A stretch of DNA of 64,000 nt. It comes from Parabacteroides bouchesdurhonensis (GTDB lineage: Bacteria; Bacteroidota; Bacteroidia; Bacteroidales; Tannerellaceae). The notes under the pieces were generated by a model. The model was not told the DNA's origin, made no database searches, and saw only the letters and a program-made list of their open reading frames with translations. This document shows positions 15,761 to 23,542 of this stretch, piece by piece; positions within the stretch are counted from its first letter, which is position 1, and the number at the start of each line of letters is the position of its first letter. Location of the stretch: the NCBI RefSeq assembly GCF_900186615.1, contig NZ_LT896588.1, forward strand, positions 859,451 to 923,450, written 5' to 3'. Both the position numbers and the translations under genes were made by a program.

Positions 15761-16900
15761 TTAATAGTTTGAGGAAGAAATGAACTCTTTTATTTCTTCC
15801 TCGGTTGGAAGTTCTATCATGTACTTCTGTACAAAGATATTCGGGTCTAATCCGGCAGTGGCATATTTAACTAATGTATCTCCCTTTTCGGTGCAGAGCA
15901 AAATGCCGATAGGCGGATTATCATCCGACTGCATCACTTCTGCTTTAAAGTAGTTGAGGTACATATTTAACTGTGAAGCATATTCATGGCGGAACTTGTC
16001 TATCTTTAATTCCACAATAACATGACATTTCAAAATACGGTGATAGAACACAAGGTCGGCAAAGAAATAATCTTCATCAATCAAGATGCGTTTTTGCCGG
16101 GCTTCAAAGCAGAAGCCATGTCCCATTTCTAACAGGAAGTGTTGCAGGTTGTCAAGAATGGCTTGTTCCAAATCAGTTTCTGTCACCAATGCACGTTCAT
16201 TCAACCCTAAGAACTCCAAAGTAACAGGGGTATTGATAACATCTTTAGGTTGTAATAAGGTTGCTTGTTGCTGGACTAAAGCGGAGAGGGCTTCTTTGTT
16301 TTTGGATAGTCCGCTACGTTCGTAATATAAAGATGCGATTTGTCGCTCCAACTCCTTTACAGACCAGCAGCCACGAATGGTTTCCATTTCATAGAAAGCA
16401 CGTTTTACCGGGTTCTCAATTCCCGATATAGTGTTTAAATGGGTGGAAGATAATTTGTTGAATAATCTATCAGCCGGAATCATCCATGTTTCGGTTTGTG
16501 GGTATTTTGTTGATAGTTTCCAAACGCCATTTTCAGATTCGGCGGTCACTAACCGCCGAATTGGTTCTGTGAATTCGGCGGTCAATGACTGCCGAATTTG
16601 AATTTGTGATGCAATATATTGTGTAACAGGTTCTTTTAGTTGTGGATAAACAAGGTACAACCGCCTAAATTCACGGAATCTACGTTCATTCAGACCTTTT
16701 GTTTTCAGTTGTTGTTCCAGCTTCTTCAACAGTTGTTCACCGTAGGCGGCACGGTCTTCTCCGTTCTGCTCAAATTCTACGATATAGCACCCCATAAGCC
16801 AGTTACGGGAAGTAAGGGCAAGGTTTACAGCGTGTGCGGCTTGTGCCTGCAACGTGTTCTGTATCGTGCTGATATGTTTTACTAATGCTTCAAAGTTCAT
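15761..16900 (-). CDS. DUF1016/YhcG-type PD-(D/E)XK nuclease domain protein
   Basis: 379 residues. The N-terminal half matches the DUF1016 helical domain (N-W-L-M-G-C-Y-I-V-E-F-E-Q-N-G, then Y-G-E-Q-L-L-K-K-L). The C-terminal half has the nuclease core: F-F-A-D-L-V-F-Y with the metal-binding Asp, then V-I-V-E-L-K with the E-x-K. YhcG-like proteins are frequent cargo of mobile elements and have been linked to nucleic-acid processing and defense. No toxin, antitoxin or methylase partner is adjacent. In the ancestral outer element it lay just after the integrase stop, 25 nt away. Confidence 0.88.
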   Translation of the reverse strand: MNFEALVKHISTIQNTLQAQAAHAVNLALTSRNWLMGCYIVEFEQNGEDRAAYGEQLLKKLEQQLKTKGLNERRFREFRRLYLVYPQLKEPVTQYIASQIQIRQSLTAEFTEPIRRLVTAESENGVWKLSTKYPQTETWMIPADRLFNKLSSTHLNTISGIENPVKRAFYEMETIRGCWSVKELERQIASLYYERSGLSKNKEALSALVQQQATLLQPKDVINTPVTLEFLGLNERALVTETDLEQAILDNLQHFLLEMGHGFCFEARQKRILIDEDYFFADLVFYHRILKCHVIVELKIDKFRHEYASQLNMYLNYFKAEVMQSDDNPPIGILLCTEKGDTLVKYATAGLDPNIFVQKYMIELPTEEEIKEFISSSNY

Positions 16901-16925
16901 AGTTACAAAGATAAGTCTTTTATGG

Positions 16926-17086
16926 TTAAAACTTTAGTTCGGGTAAGCTGTTTATTGCTTCCTCTTTCAATTTATCCACCGCACGGGTGTACTTCTCCGT
17001 ATGCTTCAATCCGCTATGCCCTAAAAGGCTGGCTACGGTTTTGATATTTGCTCCATTATTCAGAATGTTCACGGCAAACGAATGTC
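16926..17086 (-). pseudogene. int: C-terminal piece of the outer element's integrase
   Basis: The last 52 residues of a tyrosine recombinase, from R-H-S-F-A-V-N-I-L through the catalytic L-L-G-H-S and K-Y-T-R-A-V to a stop at 16926. Joined through one copy of AATGTC to the piece at 33313-34375, it gives a 1224-nt open frame of 407 residues. In that protein His352, Arg355, His378 and nucleophile Tyr387 fall at the expected places. The frame continues to about 17108 into the nested element's end, where it reads I-T-F-H-C-A-R-H, before a stop codon. Confidence 0.92.
17081..17086 (+). repeat. Left core repeat of the nested element
   Basis: AATGTC (GACATT on the coding strand of the target integrase), repeated at 33307-33312. 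A 6-bp core fits the overlap used by tyrosine recombinases, though the exact cut sites within it are not known. Confidence 0.75.
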
Positions 17087-17226
17087 GGGCACAATGGAAT
17101 GTGATAGGCTATGCAAGGAAAAACATGCAGGTGAAGTTTGAACGTAAGTCGTTTGAAATGAACGATGTTTCAGTATTCTGCCAAGTAGGGAAAATGCAAA
17201 CGGCAACGGAATATTGAGGTTGTTCA

Positions 17227-17273
17227 GTTACCAAACCGTTAGCCGGGTAGTTACCGAAACGGATGTCGGTAAC
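17227..17273. repeat. Repeats inside the left end of the nested element
   Basis: AGTTACC(A/G)AA occurs at 17227-17236 and 17250-17259, and GTTACCG/CGGTAAC form a small inverted repeat at 17251-17273. Position between the end and the integrase gene suits integrase or excisionase binding sites; this is inferred. Confidence 0.4.
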
Positions 17274-17385
17274 GGAATGAAGTAAAATGAAGTCCTCACC
17301 GTTTTGTTTGCACTCATACACAGTATTTTGCATATCAAGGAACGCTTATATGGCAAGTAATTTTGCACTAAAAAGTATAAGCGTT

Positions 17386-18615
17386 ATGAAAGTAGAAAAA
17401 TTCAAGGTGTTGCTCTACCTTAAAAAGAGCGGACCGGACAAGTCGGGCAAAGCCCCGATAATGGGAAGAATCACCGTGAACCGGAGTATGGCGCAATTCA
17501 GTTGCAAGCTGTCATGCACGCCGGAACTGTGGAATCCCCGTGAGAGCCGTCTGAACGGCAAGAGCAGGGAGGCTGTAGAAACCAATGCCAAGATTGAAAA
17601 GTTACTGTTAGCGGTAAGCAATGCCTTTGACAGCCTTGTGAACCGCAAGATTGATTTTGACGCCGCCGATGTGAAAGACCTTTTTCAAGGCAGCATGGAA
17701 ACGCAGATGACCCTCATGAAAATGACGGACGTTGTCTGTAACAACCTCAAAGCCCGTATCGGCATAGACAGGGCGAAAGGTACTTATCCTGGCTACCACT
17801 ATATGCGCCTGACACTCGGAGAGTTCATAGAGCATCGGTACAAAGTCAGGGATTTGGCTTTCGGTCAGCTGACAGAACAGTTCATCCACGACTATCAGGC
17901 ATTTGCCACTGGCAATAAGGGTTATGCGATTGATACCGTCCGCCATCATCTTGCCATCCTGAAAAAGATATGCCGTCTGGCGTATAAGGAGGGGTATGCC
18001 GACAGAATCCACTTCCAGCATTTTACCTTGCCGAAGAAGACGGAAACGACACCACGGGCATTGAGCCGTGAATCGTTCGAGAAAATCCGTGATGTGGAAA
18101 TACCTGCTTACCGCAAATCCCATATGCTGGCAAGGGATATGTTTCTCTTCGGGTGTTACACCGGGGTCTGTTATGCGGATGTTGTCTCGATTACCCATGA
18201 GAACCTATGTACGGATGAGGACGGGGCTTTATGGTTGAAGTACCGAAGAAAGAAAAACGAACTTCGTGCCAGCGTAAAACTGTTACCGGAAGCGATTGCG
18301 CTGATTGAGAAGTATCACAGTGAGGAAAGAGATACCCTGTTCCCTTTGCTTCGCTGGTCAAATCTCAGGCGGCACATGAAAGCGTTGGCGGCACTGGCAG
18401 GTATCAAGGATGACTTGTGCTACCATCAGGCAAGGCACAGCTTCGCCTCGCTGATTACGCTTGAAGCGGGTGTGCCGATAGAGACCATCAGCAGGATGCT
18501 GGGACACTCCGACATTTCCACGACACAAGTCTATGCCCGTGTCAGCCCGAAGAAGCTTTTCGAGGACATGGACAAGTTCATAGAAGCCACAAAAGATTTT
18601 CAATTAGTTCTTTAA
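17386..18615 (+). CDS. Tyrosine recombinase/integrase, first of a tandem pair
   Basis: 409 residues from ATG 17386 (M-K-V-E-K-F-K-V-L-L-Y), where family members begin; a longer frame opens at 17287 but its extra 33 residues lack similarity. The arm-binding-like N-terminus, the SAM-like core-binding domain and the catalytic domain are all present. Catalytic motifs are Y-H-Q-A-R-H-S-F, L-L-G-H-S and the nucleophile in T-Q-V-Y-A-R. The first catalytic arginine is missing: the box reads Y-T-G-V-C-Y-A-D-V. IntDOT of CTnDOT is known to lack this arginine too. The second integrase follows after 21 nt. Confidence 0.93.
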   Translation: MKVEKFKVLLYLKKSGPDKSGKAPIMGRITVNRSMAQFSCKLSCTPELWNPRESRLNGKSREAVETNAKIEKLLLAVSNAFDSLVNRKIDFDAADVKDLFQGSMETQMTLMKMTDVVCNNLKARIGIDRAKGTYPGYHYMRLTLGEFIEHRYKVRDLAFGQLTEQFIHDYQAFATGNKGYAIDTVRHHLAILKKICRLAYKEGYADRIHFQHFTLPKKTETTPRALSRESFEKIRDVEIPAYRKSHMLARDMFLFGCYTGVCYADVVSITHENLCTDEDGALWLKYRRKKNELRASVKLLPEAIALIEKYHSEERDTLFPLLRWSNLRRHMKALAALAGIKDDLCYHQARHSFASLITLEAGVPIETISRMLGHSDISTTQVYARVSPKKLFEDMDKFIEATKDFQLVL

Positions 18616-18636
18616 TCCTCTAATACATACAACGAT

Positions 18637-19848
18637 ATGCGAAGCACATTTTCACTTTTGCCCTATATCAACCGCAGCAAAGTAAAGGCTGACGGTACGA
18701 CCGCCATACTCTGCCGTATAACCATTGACGGAAAGCAGACCGCCATAAGCACAGGTATATATTGCCGACCGGAAGAATGGAACAGCAAGAAAAACGAGAT
18801 TAAATCCGTAAGGGAGAACAACCGCTTACGGGAATATCTGCGACTGACGGAGGAAGCCTACAATGAGATACTGAAATCGCAAGGTGTGGTCAGTGCCGAG
18901 ATGCTGAAAAACCATATATCCTTGAACAATATCCACCCGACCACCCTCCTGCAAATGGGAGAATGGGAACGTGAGCGGTTGAAGAAACATTCCGAGGAAA
19001 TAAACTCCACGTCTTCCTATCGGGCTTCAATGTACTACCAAAAGTACCTGACGGACTTTATAGTGTCCATCGGTAAAAAGGACATTCCTCTTGAAGAAGT
19101 GACGGAGGATTTCGGCAAGTCCTACAAAGCCCACTTGAAGAAATGCAAGAACTTCGGGGTTTCCCAGACCAACCATTGCCTGCGTTGGCTGAACCGGCTG
19201 TTGTACCTTGCAGTCGATAAGGAGATTCTCCGTGTAAATCCCTGTGAGGACTTGGAGTATGAGCCAAAGCCGGAAGCAAGGCACAGGTACATCAGCCGTG
19301 AGGATTTCAAGAAGATACTTTCCACACCGATGTATGACAAGCGTATGGAATTGGCAAGACGGGCTTTCATATTTTCCATTTTTACCGGGCTGGCGTATGC
19401 GGACATAATGCTTTTGCATCCTCACCACATCGGAACGAATGCGGACGGCAGACGGTACATCCGCATCAACCGGAAAAAGACAAAGGTGGAGGCGTTCATA
19501 CCATTACACCCCATAGCTGAGCGGATATTGTCGCTGTACAACACGACCGATGACGAGAAGCCCGTGTTTCCTCTTCCCAACCGTGATGCCCTGTGGTTTG
19601 AGGTTCACGAGTTGGGAATAACCATAGGAAAAGAGGAAAACTTGACCTATCATCAAAGTCGGCACAGTTTCGGAACGTTCCTGATTTCAGCGGATATCCC
19701 GATTGAGAGCATCGCCAAGATGATGGGGCACTCCAATATCCGGACGACACAGGGGTATGCACGGATAACCGATGATAAAATATCCAAGGACATGGATAAA
19801 TTGATGGAACGGAGAAAGAAAGTATCGGCTGGCGAAAAGAAGAAATAG
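18637..19848 (+). CDS. Tyrosine recombinase/integrase, second of a tandem pair
   Basis: 403 residues. The N-terminal domain starts R-S-T-F-S-L-L-P-Y-I-N-R-S-K, then core-binding and catalytic domains. Motifs are F-T-G-L-A-Y-A-D-I (Ala in place of the first catalytic Arg), Y-H-Q-S-R-H-S-F, M-M-G-H-S and the nucleophile in T-Q-G-Y-A-R. Tandem integrase pairs, both needed in some elements, are common in Bacteroidetes mobile elements. Its own H-x-x-R-H codons do not contain the GACATT core used at the insertion site. Confidence 0.93.
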   Translation: MRSTFSLLPYINRSKVKADGTTAILCRITIDGKQTAISTGIYCRPEEWNSKKNEIKSVRENNRLREYLRLTEEAYNEILKSQGVVSAEMLKNHISLNNIHPTTLLQMGEWERERLKKHSEEINSTSSYRASMYYQKYLTDFIVSIGKKDIPLEEVTEDFGKSYKAHLKKCKNFGVSQTNHCLRWLNRLLYLAVDKEILRVNPCEDLEYEPKPEARHRYISREDFKKILSTPMYDKRMELARRAFIFSIFTGLAYADIMLLHPHHIGTNADGRRYIRINRKKTKVEAFIPLHPIAERILSLYNTTDDEKPVFPLPNRDALWFEVHELGITIGKEENLTYHQSRHSFGTFLISADIPIESIAKMMGHSNIRTTQGYARITDDKISKDMDKLMERRKKVSAGEKKK

Positions 19849-19876
19849 CAAATAATCATCATAAAATAAAGGAATT

Positions 19877-20251
19877 ATGAGCAGAGGTATAATAACAATC
19901 AGTGACACGGGTGCGGTCATCATGCCGACCGCACCCGTGTGGATGACGCAATTTGAGATTGCCGACCTGTTCGGGGTGTTTTCCTGCGATGTCCGCAAGG
20001 CGATACGGGCAATCTACAAGGACAAGGAACTGAATGAAGCCGATACAATGCGATATGTCAGGCAACCGGACGGCATCAGTTATGACGTTTACAGCCTTGA
20101 AATGGTCATAGCCGTTGCATTCAGGATATGCAGTAGAGGAAGTGTCTTGTTCAGACGGTTTGTAATGAGCAAAATGAATTCGCCCAAGAAAGAGACACCT
20201 GTTACGTTGTTTGTTTCCTGTGGCAGGGGTAACAACCGATGGTATAGCTGA
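19877..20251 (+). CDS. RhuM-like N-terminal domain protein of mobile elements
   Basis: 124 residues. M-T-Q-F-E-I-A-D-L-F-G-V-F-S-C-D-V-R-K-A-I-R is a helix-turn-helix-like segment seen at the N-terminus of RhuM/virulence-associated proteins. It is followed by Y-V-R-Q-P-D-G-I-S-Y-D-V-Y-S-L-E-M-V-I-A-V-A-F-R. Short versions of this protein often follow tandem integrases in Bacteroides elements. Function is unknown; a DNA-binding accessory role is plausible. It starts 28 nt after the second integrase. Confidence 0.6.
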   Translation: MSRGIITISDTGAVIMPTAPVWMTQFEIADLFGVFSCDVRKAIRAIYKDKELNEADTMRYVRQPDGISYDVYSLEMVIAVAFRICSRGSVLFRRFVMSKMNSPKKETPVTLFVSCGRGNNRWYS

Positions 20252-20593
20252 AGTTCATTCCGCCAGCCACTTGTCCCCGATGTCGGATGCAAAGGTGGCG
20301 TGTGGCTTGTATGGCAGTCGCAAGGTCAGGCGGCAAAGCCGTTTCGGGCAGAATCTTCCTCAAACAAGTTTGAGCGTATTCAGCCCGAAAACCTTGCCGC
20401 TGCTTGCCACACGCTTGAAAAAGCATCCGGCAACGGAAACAAGCGACTGGCGGGAAATCCGAAAATATAGGGGAACGGCTTACAGACGAAGTGGAATATT
20501 GATGCTTCATCCGTAAGCCGTTTCTTTTTTTGCCGAAAATCCATTGCTGACGCAATCACAGGGCAGACGGCAAACTGCGCTCCTTCAAGAAAA
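20252..20593. other. Non-coding stretch ending in a terminator
   Basis: 342 nt without convincing coding potential. Near its end AACGGCTTAC (20474-20483) and GTAAGCCGTT (20513-20522) form a perfect 10-bp stem followed by a run of T. The rest shows no recognisable feature. Confidence 0.5.
20474..20531 (+). terminator. Terminator after the integrase operon
   Basis: A perfect 10-bp inverted repeat with a 29-nt loop is followed by TTTCTTTTTTT on the plus strand. It closes the transcript of the two integrases and the RhuM-like gene and separates it from the two minus-strand HTH genes. Confidence 0.7.
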
Positions 20594-20899
20594 TCATGTG
20601 CCTATCAGTCGGTAGGCGGAGCGGTAGCCGTCATTCAGCATCCTATCGATGTCGGATTCACGGTAGAGGATTTTACCGCCCAACTGGATATAGGCTATGC
20701 GCCCTTCGTTACGGTAGTCTTGAAGTGTCCGGCGGCTTACTTTCAGCCGTGCCGATACCTCCTTGTCGGTGAAAAAACGCTCGCCGCCCAGTGTCGGGCG
20801 GTAGTTGGCGGTCAGATGCTCTACATTGTCAAGCAATCGGTCAAGACTGCCCATGAAGTGGATTATCCACTCGTTGTCTTTGTTAATCAGTTCGTTCAT
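20594..20899 (-). CDS. Helix-turn-helix DNA-binding protein (excisionase-like)
   Basis: 101 residues. F-F-T-D-K-E-V-S-A-R-L-K-V-S-R-R-T-L-Q-D-Y-R and then I-L-Y-R-E-S-D-I-D-R-M-L form the HTH_17 fold. The N-terminal 45 residues are helical. It follows the second HTH gene by 43 nt on the same strand. Paired HTH proteins next to integrases are typical of excision control modules in Bacteroides elements, as in the xis genes of CTnDOT-type elements. Confidence 0.8.
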   Translation of the reverse strand: MNELINKDNEWIIHFMGSLDRLLDNVEHLTANYRPTLGGERFFTDKEVSARLKVSRRTLQDYRNEGRIAYIQLGGKILYRESDIDRMLNDGYRSAYRLIGT

Positions 20900-20942
20900 A
20901 CTTTGGATTTAGTGGAATTATTGTTGTTACTCTATTCGGTTA

Positions 20943-21254
20943 TCAGATTGTCCTGCCTTTGAACCTTGCTTCTTTTCTCCTGTCCTCCACGATAGAGACG
21001 ATACGTTTCACATCTTCGGGACGGTAGTAGGTCTTGTGGTTTATCTGCGAGTAAGCCAATATGCCGTTATCACGAAGCGTCTGCAATGTTCGTGGGCTGA
21101 TGTTGAGCATCCGGCACACGTCCTGATTGTCCATCCACTCGCTCATTCTCTTTTCCCCGTGCCGATGGCAGATGGCATCCATACGGCGGACGAAGCGGTC
21201 GAACTTGGCGACCATCGCCTCAAAGGTCTTTCTTTCGATTGATACGATTTCCAT
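20943..21254 (-). CDS. Helix-turn-helix DNA-binding protein (excisionase-like)
   Basis: 103 residues, a homologue of the neighbouring HTH protein: W-M-D-N-Q-D-V-C-R-M-L-N-I-S-P-R-T-L-Q-T-L-R, then T-Y-Y-R-P-E-D-V-K-R-I. The N-terminus is a predicted helix starting E-I-V-S-I-E-R-K-T-F. It is the upstream gene of the pair, and its promoter must lie in the long non-coding region to the right. Confidence 0.8.
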   Translation of the reverse strand: MEIVSIERKTFEAMVAKFDRFVRRMDAICHRHGEKRMSEWMDNQDVCRMLNISPRTLQTLRDNGILAYSQINHKTYYRPEDVKRIVSIVEDRRKEARFKGRTI

Positions 21255-22162
21255 ATTGTCTTTCTTTTAGTTGGTATTGTTTCTTTTGCCGCAAAGGAAT
21301 ATATAATCTGCTGCTCTGCAATGGATTTGCCGAAAGTGGCAGCGTGTTGCGCCGATACGGTAGCCATTGTCCGTGGGTATCATACAGAAACGGTTCTTTT
21401 TGCATGAATGCTGTTCAAACAGAAAGGCTGACTATTTCCCAATCCGCTTATTTAATAGTTCTCTATATAATAGTTGTGTGGTGAAACAAAGTTTTGGTCG
21501 TTTGGAGAGTGACAACATTACATCATGAAATCATTAAATCAATGTATCATCAAATTGTCAGACAACCATTGTTTGATTTTCCTCAATACTCGTTTTGGCA
21601 GGTATTCAACAAATCCTTTTGATAAGTATTTGAACTTCTCTATTCTCATGTACTCAGATCTTTCAGCTTTTGAATCATTGTTTGACTAAATAAGGAAATG
21701 ATTGAATCTGCATTTCGATAAGTGGCTGCATATTGCGTCGATAGGCAGCCATTGTCCGGTTCAAACCACTGTCCGATACCGTGTTAAGGGCGTAACTTTG
21801 CACCCGAACAGTGAGGAATACCCGGATGAAACGACTTGGAGTTTGAAAGGTGTTTTCCCAATCCGACAAGCGGAGGATTCTTGTGTCCTCAAAGACACAG
21901 CAAGATGTCTTTTCAGCCGCTCAAAACGTTTTGAGCAGCCAAGAAAAGCACTTGTCCTTGCAGGGGGCGGGCTTGCCCTCCGAAGTCGGGAAGCCTCTCA
22001 AACCTGCGGTATCTGTGTCATAAGGAAGACGAACTGAAACAGTTGAAGTCAGAACTTGCTGACATTGACAGCCTCGTATGACTTATAAGTACAAAGATTT
22101 CATTGTAGCCAAACTTATCTTCAGTTTTATTGAAGAAACTCCTCCAACGATAAAGAACAGAC
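21255..22162. other. Long non-coding/decayed region with a 40-bp repeat and mob-like remnants
   Basis: About 900 nt without an intact gene. An imperfect direct repeat (21334-21373 and 21720-21758, about 34 of 40 positions equal) flanks about 345 nt. A perfect 18-bp palindrome GCTCAAAACGTTTTGAGC lies at 21919-21936. A plus-strand frame at 21898-22023, then after a +1 shift 22022-22081 (E-D-E-L-K-Q-L-K-S-E-L-A-D-I-D-S-L-V), looks like the decayed C-terminus of a mobilization-type protein. The context suggests a deleted mob region. Confidence 0.5.
21334..21758. repeat. Imperfect 40-bp direct repeat
   Basis: Copies at 21334-21373 and 21720-21758 share AAGTGGC at the left and AGCCATTGTCCG at the right, with five substitutions and one gap between. 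The copies are in direct orientation in the non-coding part of the nested element. The role is unknown; iteron-like sites or remains of a duplicated gene end are possible. Confidence 0.6.
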
Positions 22163-22430
22163 TTACATTTGGTTCTTTTTACGATATTCAAGAGGAGACA
22201 TACCTGTATTACGGCGAAAGAAACATGCAAGATATGGCGGGTCTTCAAAGTTGAGTTCAGCTGAGATCTCCTTTATTGGTAATGAAGTATTAACAAGCAT
22301 ATTTTTTATTTCATTTATCAAATAGGTGTCTATCAATTCCTTCGGAGCAATTTCTATGTGTTTGCATTAGTTTATTGAGATAATCGGGTGTGACACATAA
22401 GTTGAATTCCTCAAAAAATATCCAACTTAT
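22163..22430 (-). pseudogene. Decayed AraC-family regulator, C-terminal remnant
   Basis: The minus strand encodes P-K-E-L-I-D-T-Y-L-I-N-E-I-K-N-M-L, then L-P-I-K-E-I-S-A-E-L-N-F-E-D-P, then F-F-R-R-N-T-G-M-S-P-L-E-Y-R and a stop. This is the second helix-turn-helix of an AraC protein. Upstream, after a one-base frameshift near 22365, C-V-T-P-D-Y-L-N-K-L-M gives the end of the first helix-turn-helix. No start or ligand domain remains. It lies directly beyond the intact AraC gene and may be an older regulator replaced by it. Confidence 0.75.
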
Positions 22431-22445
22431 GGCTTTATTTTATCC

Positions 22446-23360
22446 TTATTCTTTTATATTTCGGTAATTGGCAGGCGATATTCCCAGTTTTGCTTTCACA
22501 TATTTGCCAAAAAAAGAGGGATTCGGGAAATCAAATTCTATGGCAAGCTCCTTGATTGACTTGTCTGAGTGCATTAACCGGTATTTGATACGTTCGATGA
22601 CATTCTCATTAATCAGATCCAATGCAGTGCGACCACTTGCCATTTTTATACAGGTGGACAGATATTTAGGACTATAACAAAGTATATCTGCATAATATTT
22701 TACAGAACGGTGAGAACCATCATCTTGTGACAACAATTCCATAAACTGGTATAAGATGTAGTCAGCTTGTCTGATTCCATTTTCTTGAGTTTCACCATCC
22801 TTTCGTTGGTGACAGGAACTTTTTCCAAGGATTCCTATCAAGTCACAGAATAAGGCTGTAAACAGATGACGTATTACTTCATTATTATAACGATGAGGTT
22901 CCTCATTGATTCTTGTCAGAATCATTTCCTTATACGCTTTGAAAAGTTTTAGATTGCTATTTTTTTCGTCTGCTGGCTTCACAGGATTATTGTAAATATG
23001 CACTGTCGTATCCCATATTTCTTTACCAATTTTTACAGTTTGTTGTAAAAAGGAAGAGGAGAAACCGACAAGGCTGATTCTATTATTTGGCGTTATCATA
23101 GTATGCTGGATTATAGCTCCCGGTTGCCCTAATAATAAATCACCTGCTTGTAACAAGCATCTTCTATTATCAACTTCCAATTGAACACTACCTTCCAAAC
23201 ATAGTGCTACAAGAAAACATCCCAACTTAACAGAATCTTCAATATCGGGAATTCCTGTCCATGTGTCTATGATTACAAAATCATCGTCAACATAAATTGC
23301 CTTCTCTTTATTCTTTTTAAAATCTTCTATATAGATGGTCTTAATTTCCTTTTCATCCAT
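22446..23360 (-). CDS. AraC-family transcriptional regulator of the efflux operon
   Basis: 304 residues from ATG 23360 (M-D-E-K-E-I-K-T-I-Y); the frame stays open to 23597 but overlaps the opposite gene's start and lacks family similarity there. A cupin-like N-terminal sensor domain (about 20-120, with G-D-L-L-L-G-Q-P-G) precedes a C-terminal double HTH ending P-N-P-S-F-F-G-K-Y-V-K-A-K-L-G-I-S-P-A-N-Y-R. It is divergent from the RND operon across 182 nt, the usual place for a local regulator. Confidence 0.87.
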   Translation of the reverse strand: MDEKEIKTIYIEDFKKNKEKAIYVDDDFVIIDTWTGIPDIEDSVKLGCFLVALCLEGSVQLEVDNRRCLLQAGDLLLGQPGAIIQHTMITPNNRISLVGFSSSFLQQTVKIGKEIWDTTVHIYNNPVKPADEKNSNLKLFKAYKEMILTRINEEPHRYNNEVIRHLFTALFCDLIGILGKSSCHQRKDGETQENGIRQADYILYQFMELLSQDDGSHRSVKYYADILCYSPKYLSTCIKMASGRTALDLINENVIERIKYRLMHSDKSIKELAIEFDFPNPSFFGKYVKAKLGISPANYRNIKE

Positions 23361-23379
23361 TTTATCTATAATTTTTATG

Positions 23380-23387
23380 CAAAGGTA
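23380..23387 (-). promoter_or_regulatory. Candidate -7 element of the AraC gene
   Basis: CAAAGGTA on the plus strand reads TACCTTTG on the minus strand, matching TAnnTTTG, 20 nt before the AraC start. No clear -33 element. Confidence 0.5.
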
Positions 23388-23518
23388 ATGATTGTGGAGA
23401 AAAAAAGGATGTTCGATTATTCCTATTTTATATCCTTTTCTTATATAATTGGACAATGAAAAGAAAAATAGGACGCTTATGACAATGAACAGGACATCAG
23501 CATCTGTCCCCATTTGCC

Positions 23519-23526
23519 TACTTTTG
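23519..23526 (+). promoter_or_regulatory. Candidate -7 element of the RND efflux operon
   Basis: TACTTTTG matches TAnnTTTG, 17 nt before ATG 23543, in the divergent region shared with the AraC gene. The -33 box is weak, as expected for an activator-dependent promoter. Confidence 0.5.
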
Positions 23527-23542
23527 TCATCCATTTTAAAAT

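Noticed and set aside
17287..17385. Longer start for the first tandem integrase
   Set aside because: The extra 33 residues lack similarity and the family start M-K-V-E-K-F-K-V is at 17386.
20252..20516. 101-codon plus-strand frame after the RhuM-like gene
   Set aside because: No family features and it runs into the terminator hairpin; more likely non-coding.
21702..22037. 111-codon plus-strand frame in the decayed region
   Set aside because: Its frame differs from the mob-like remnant and has no recognisable motif.
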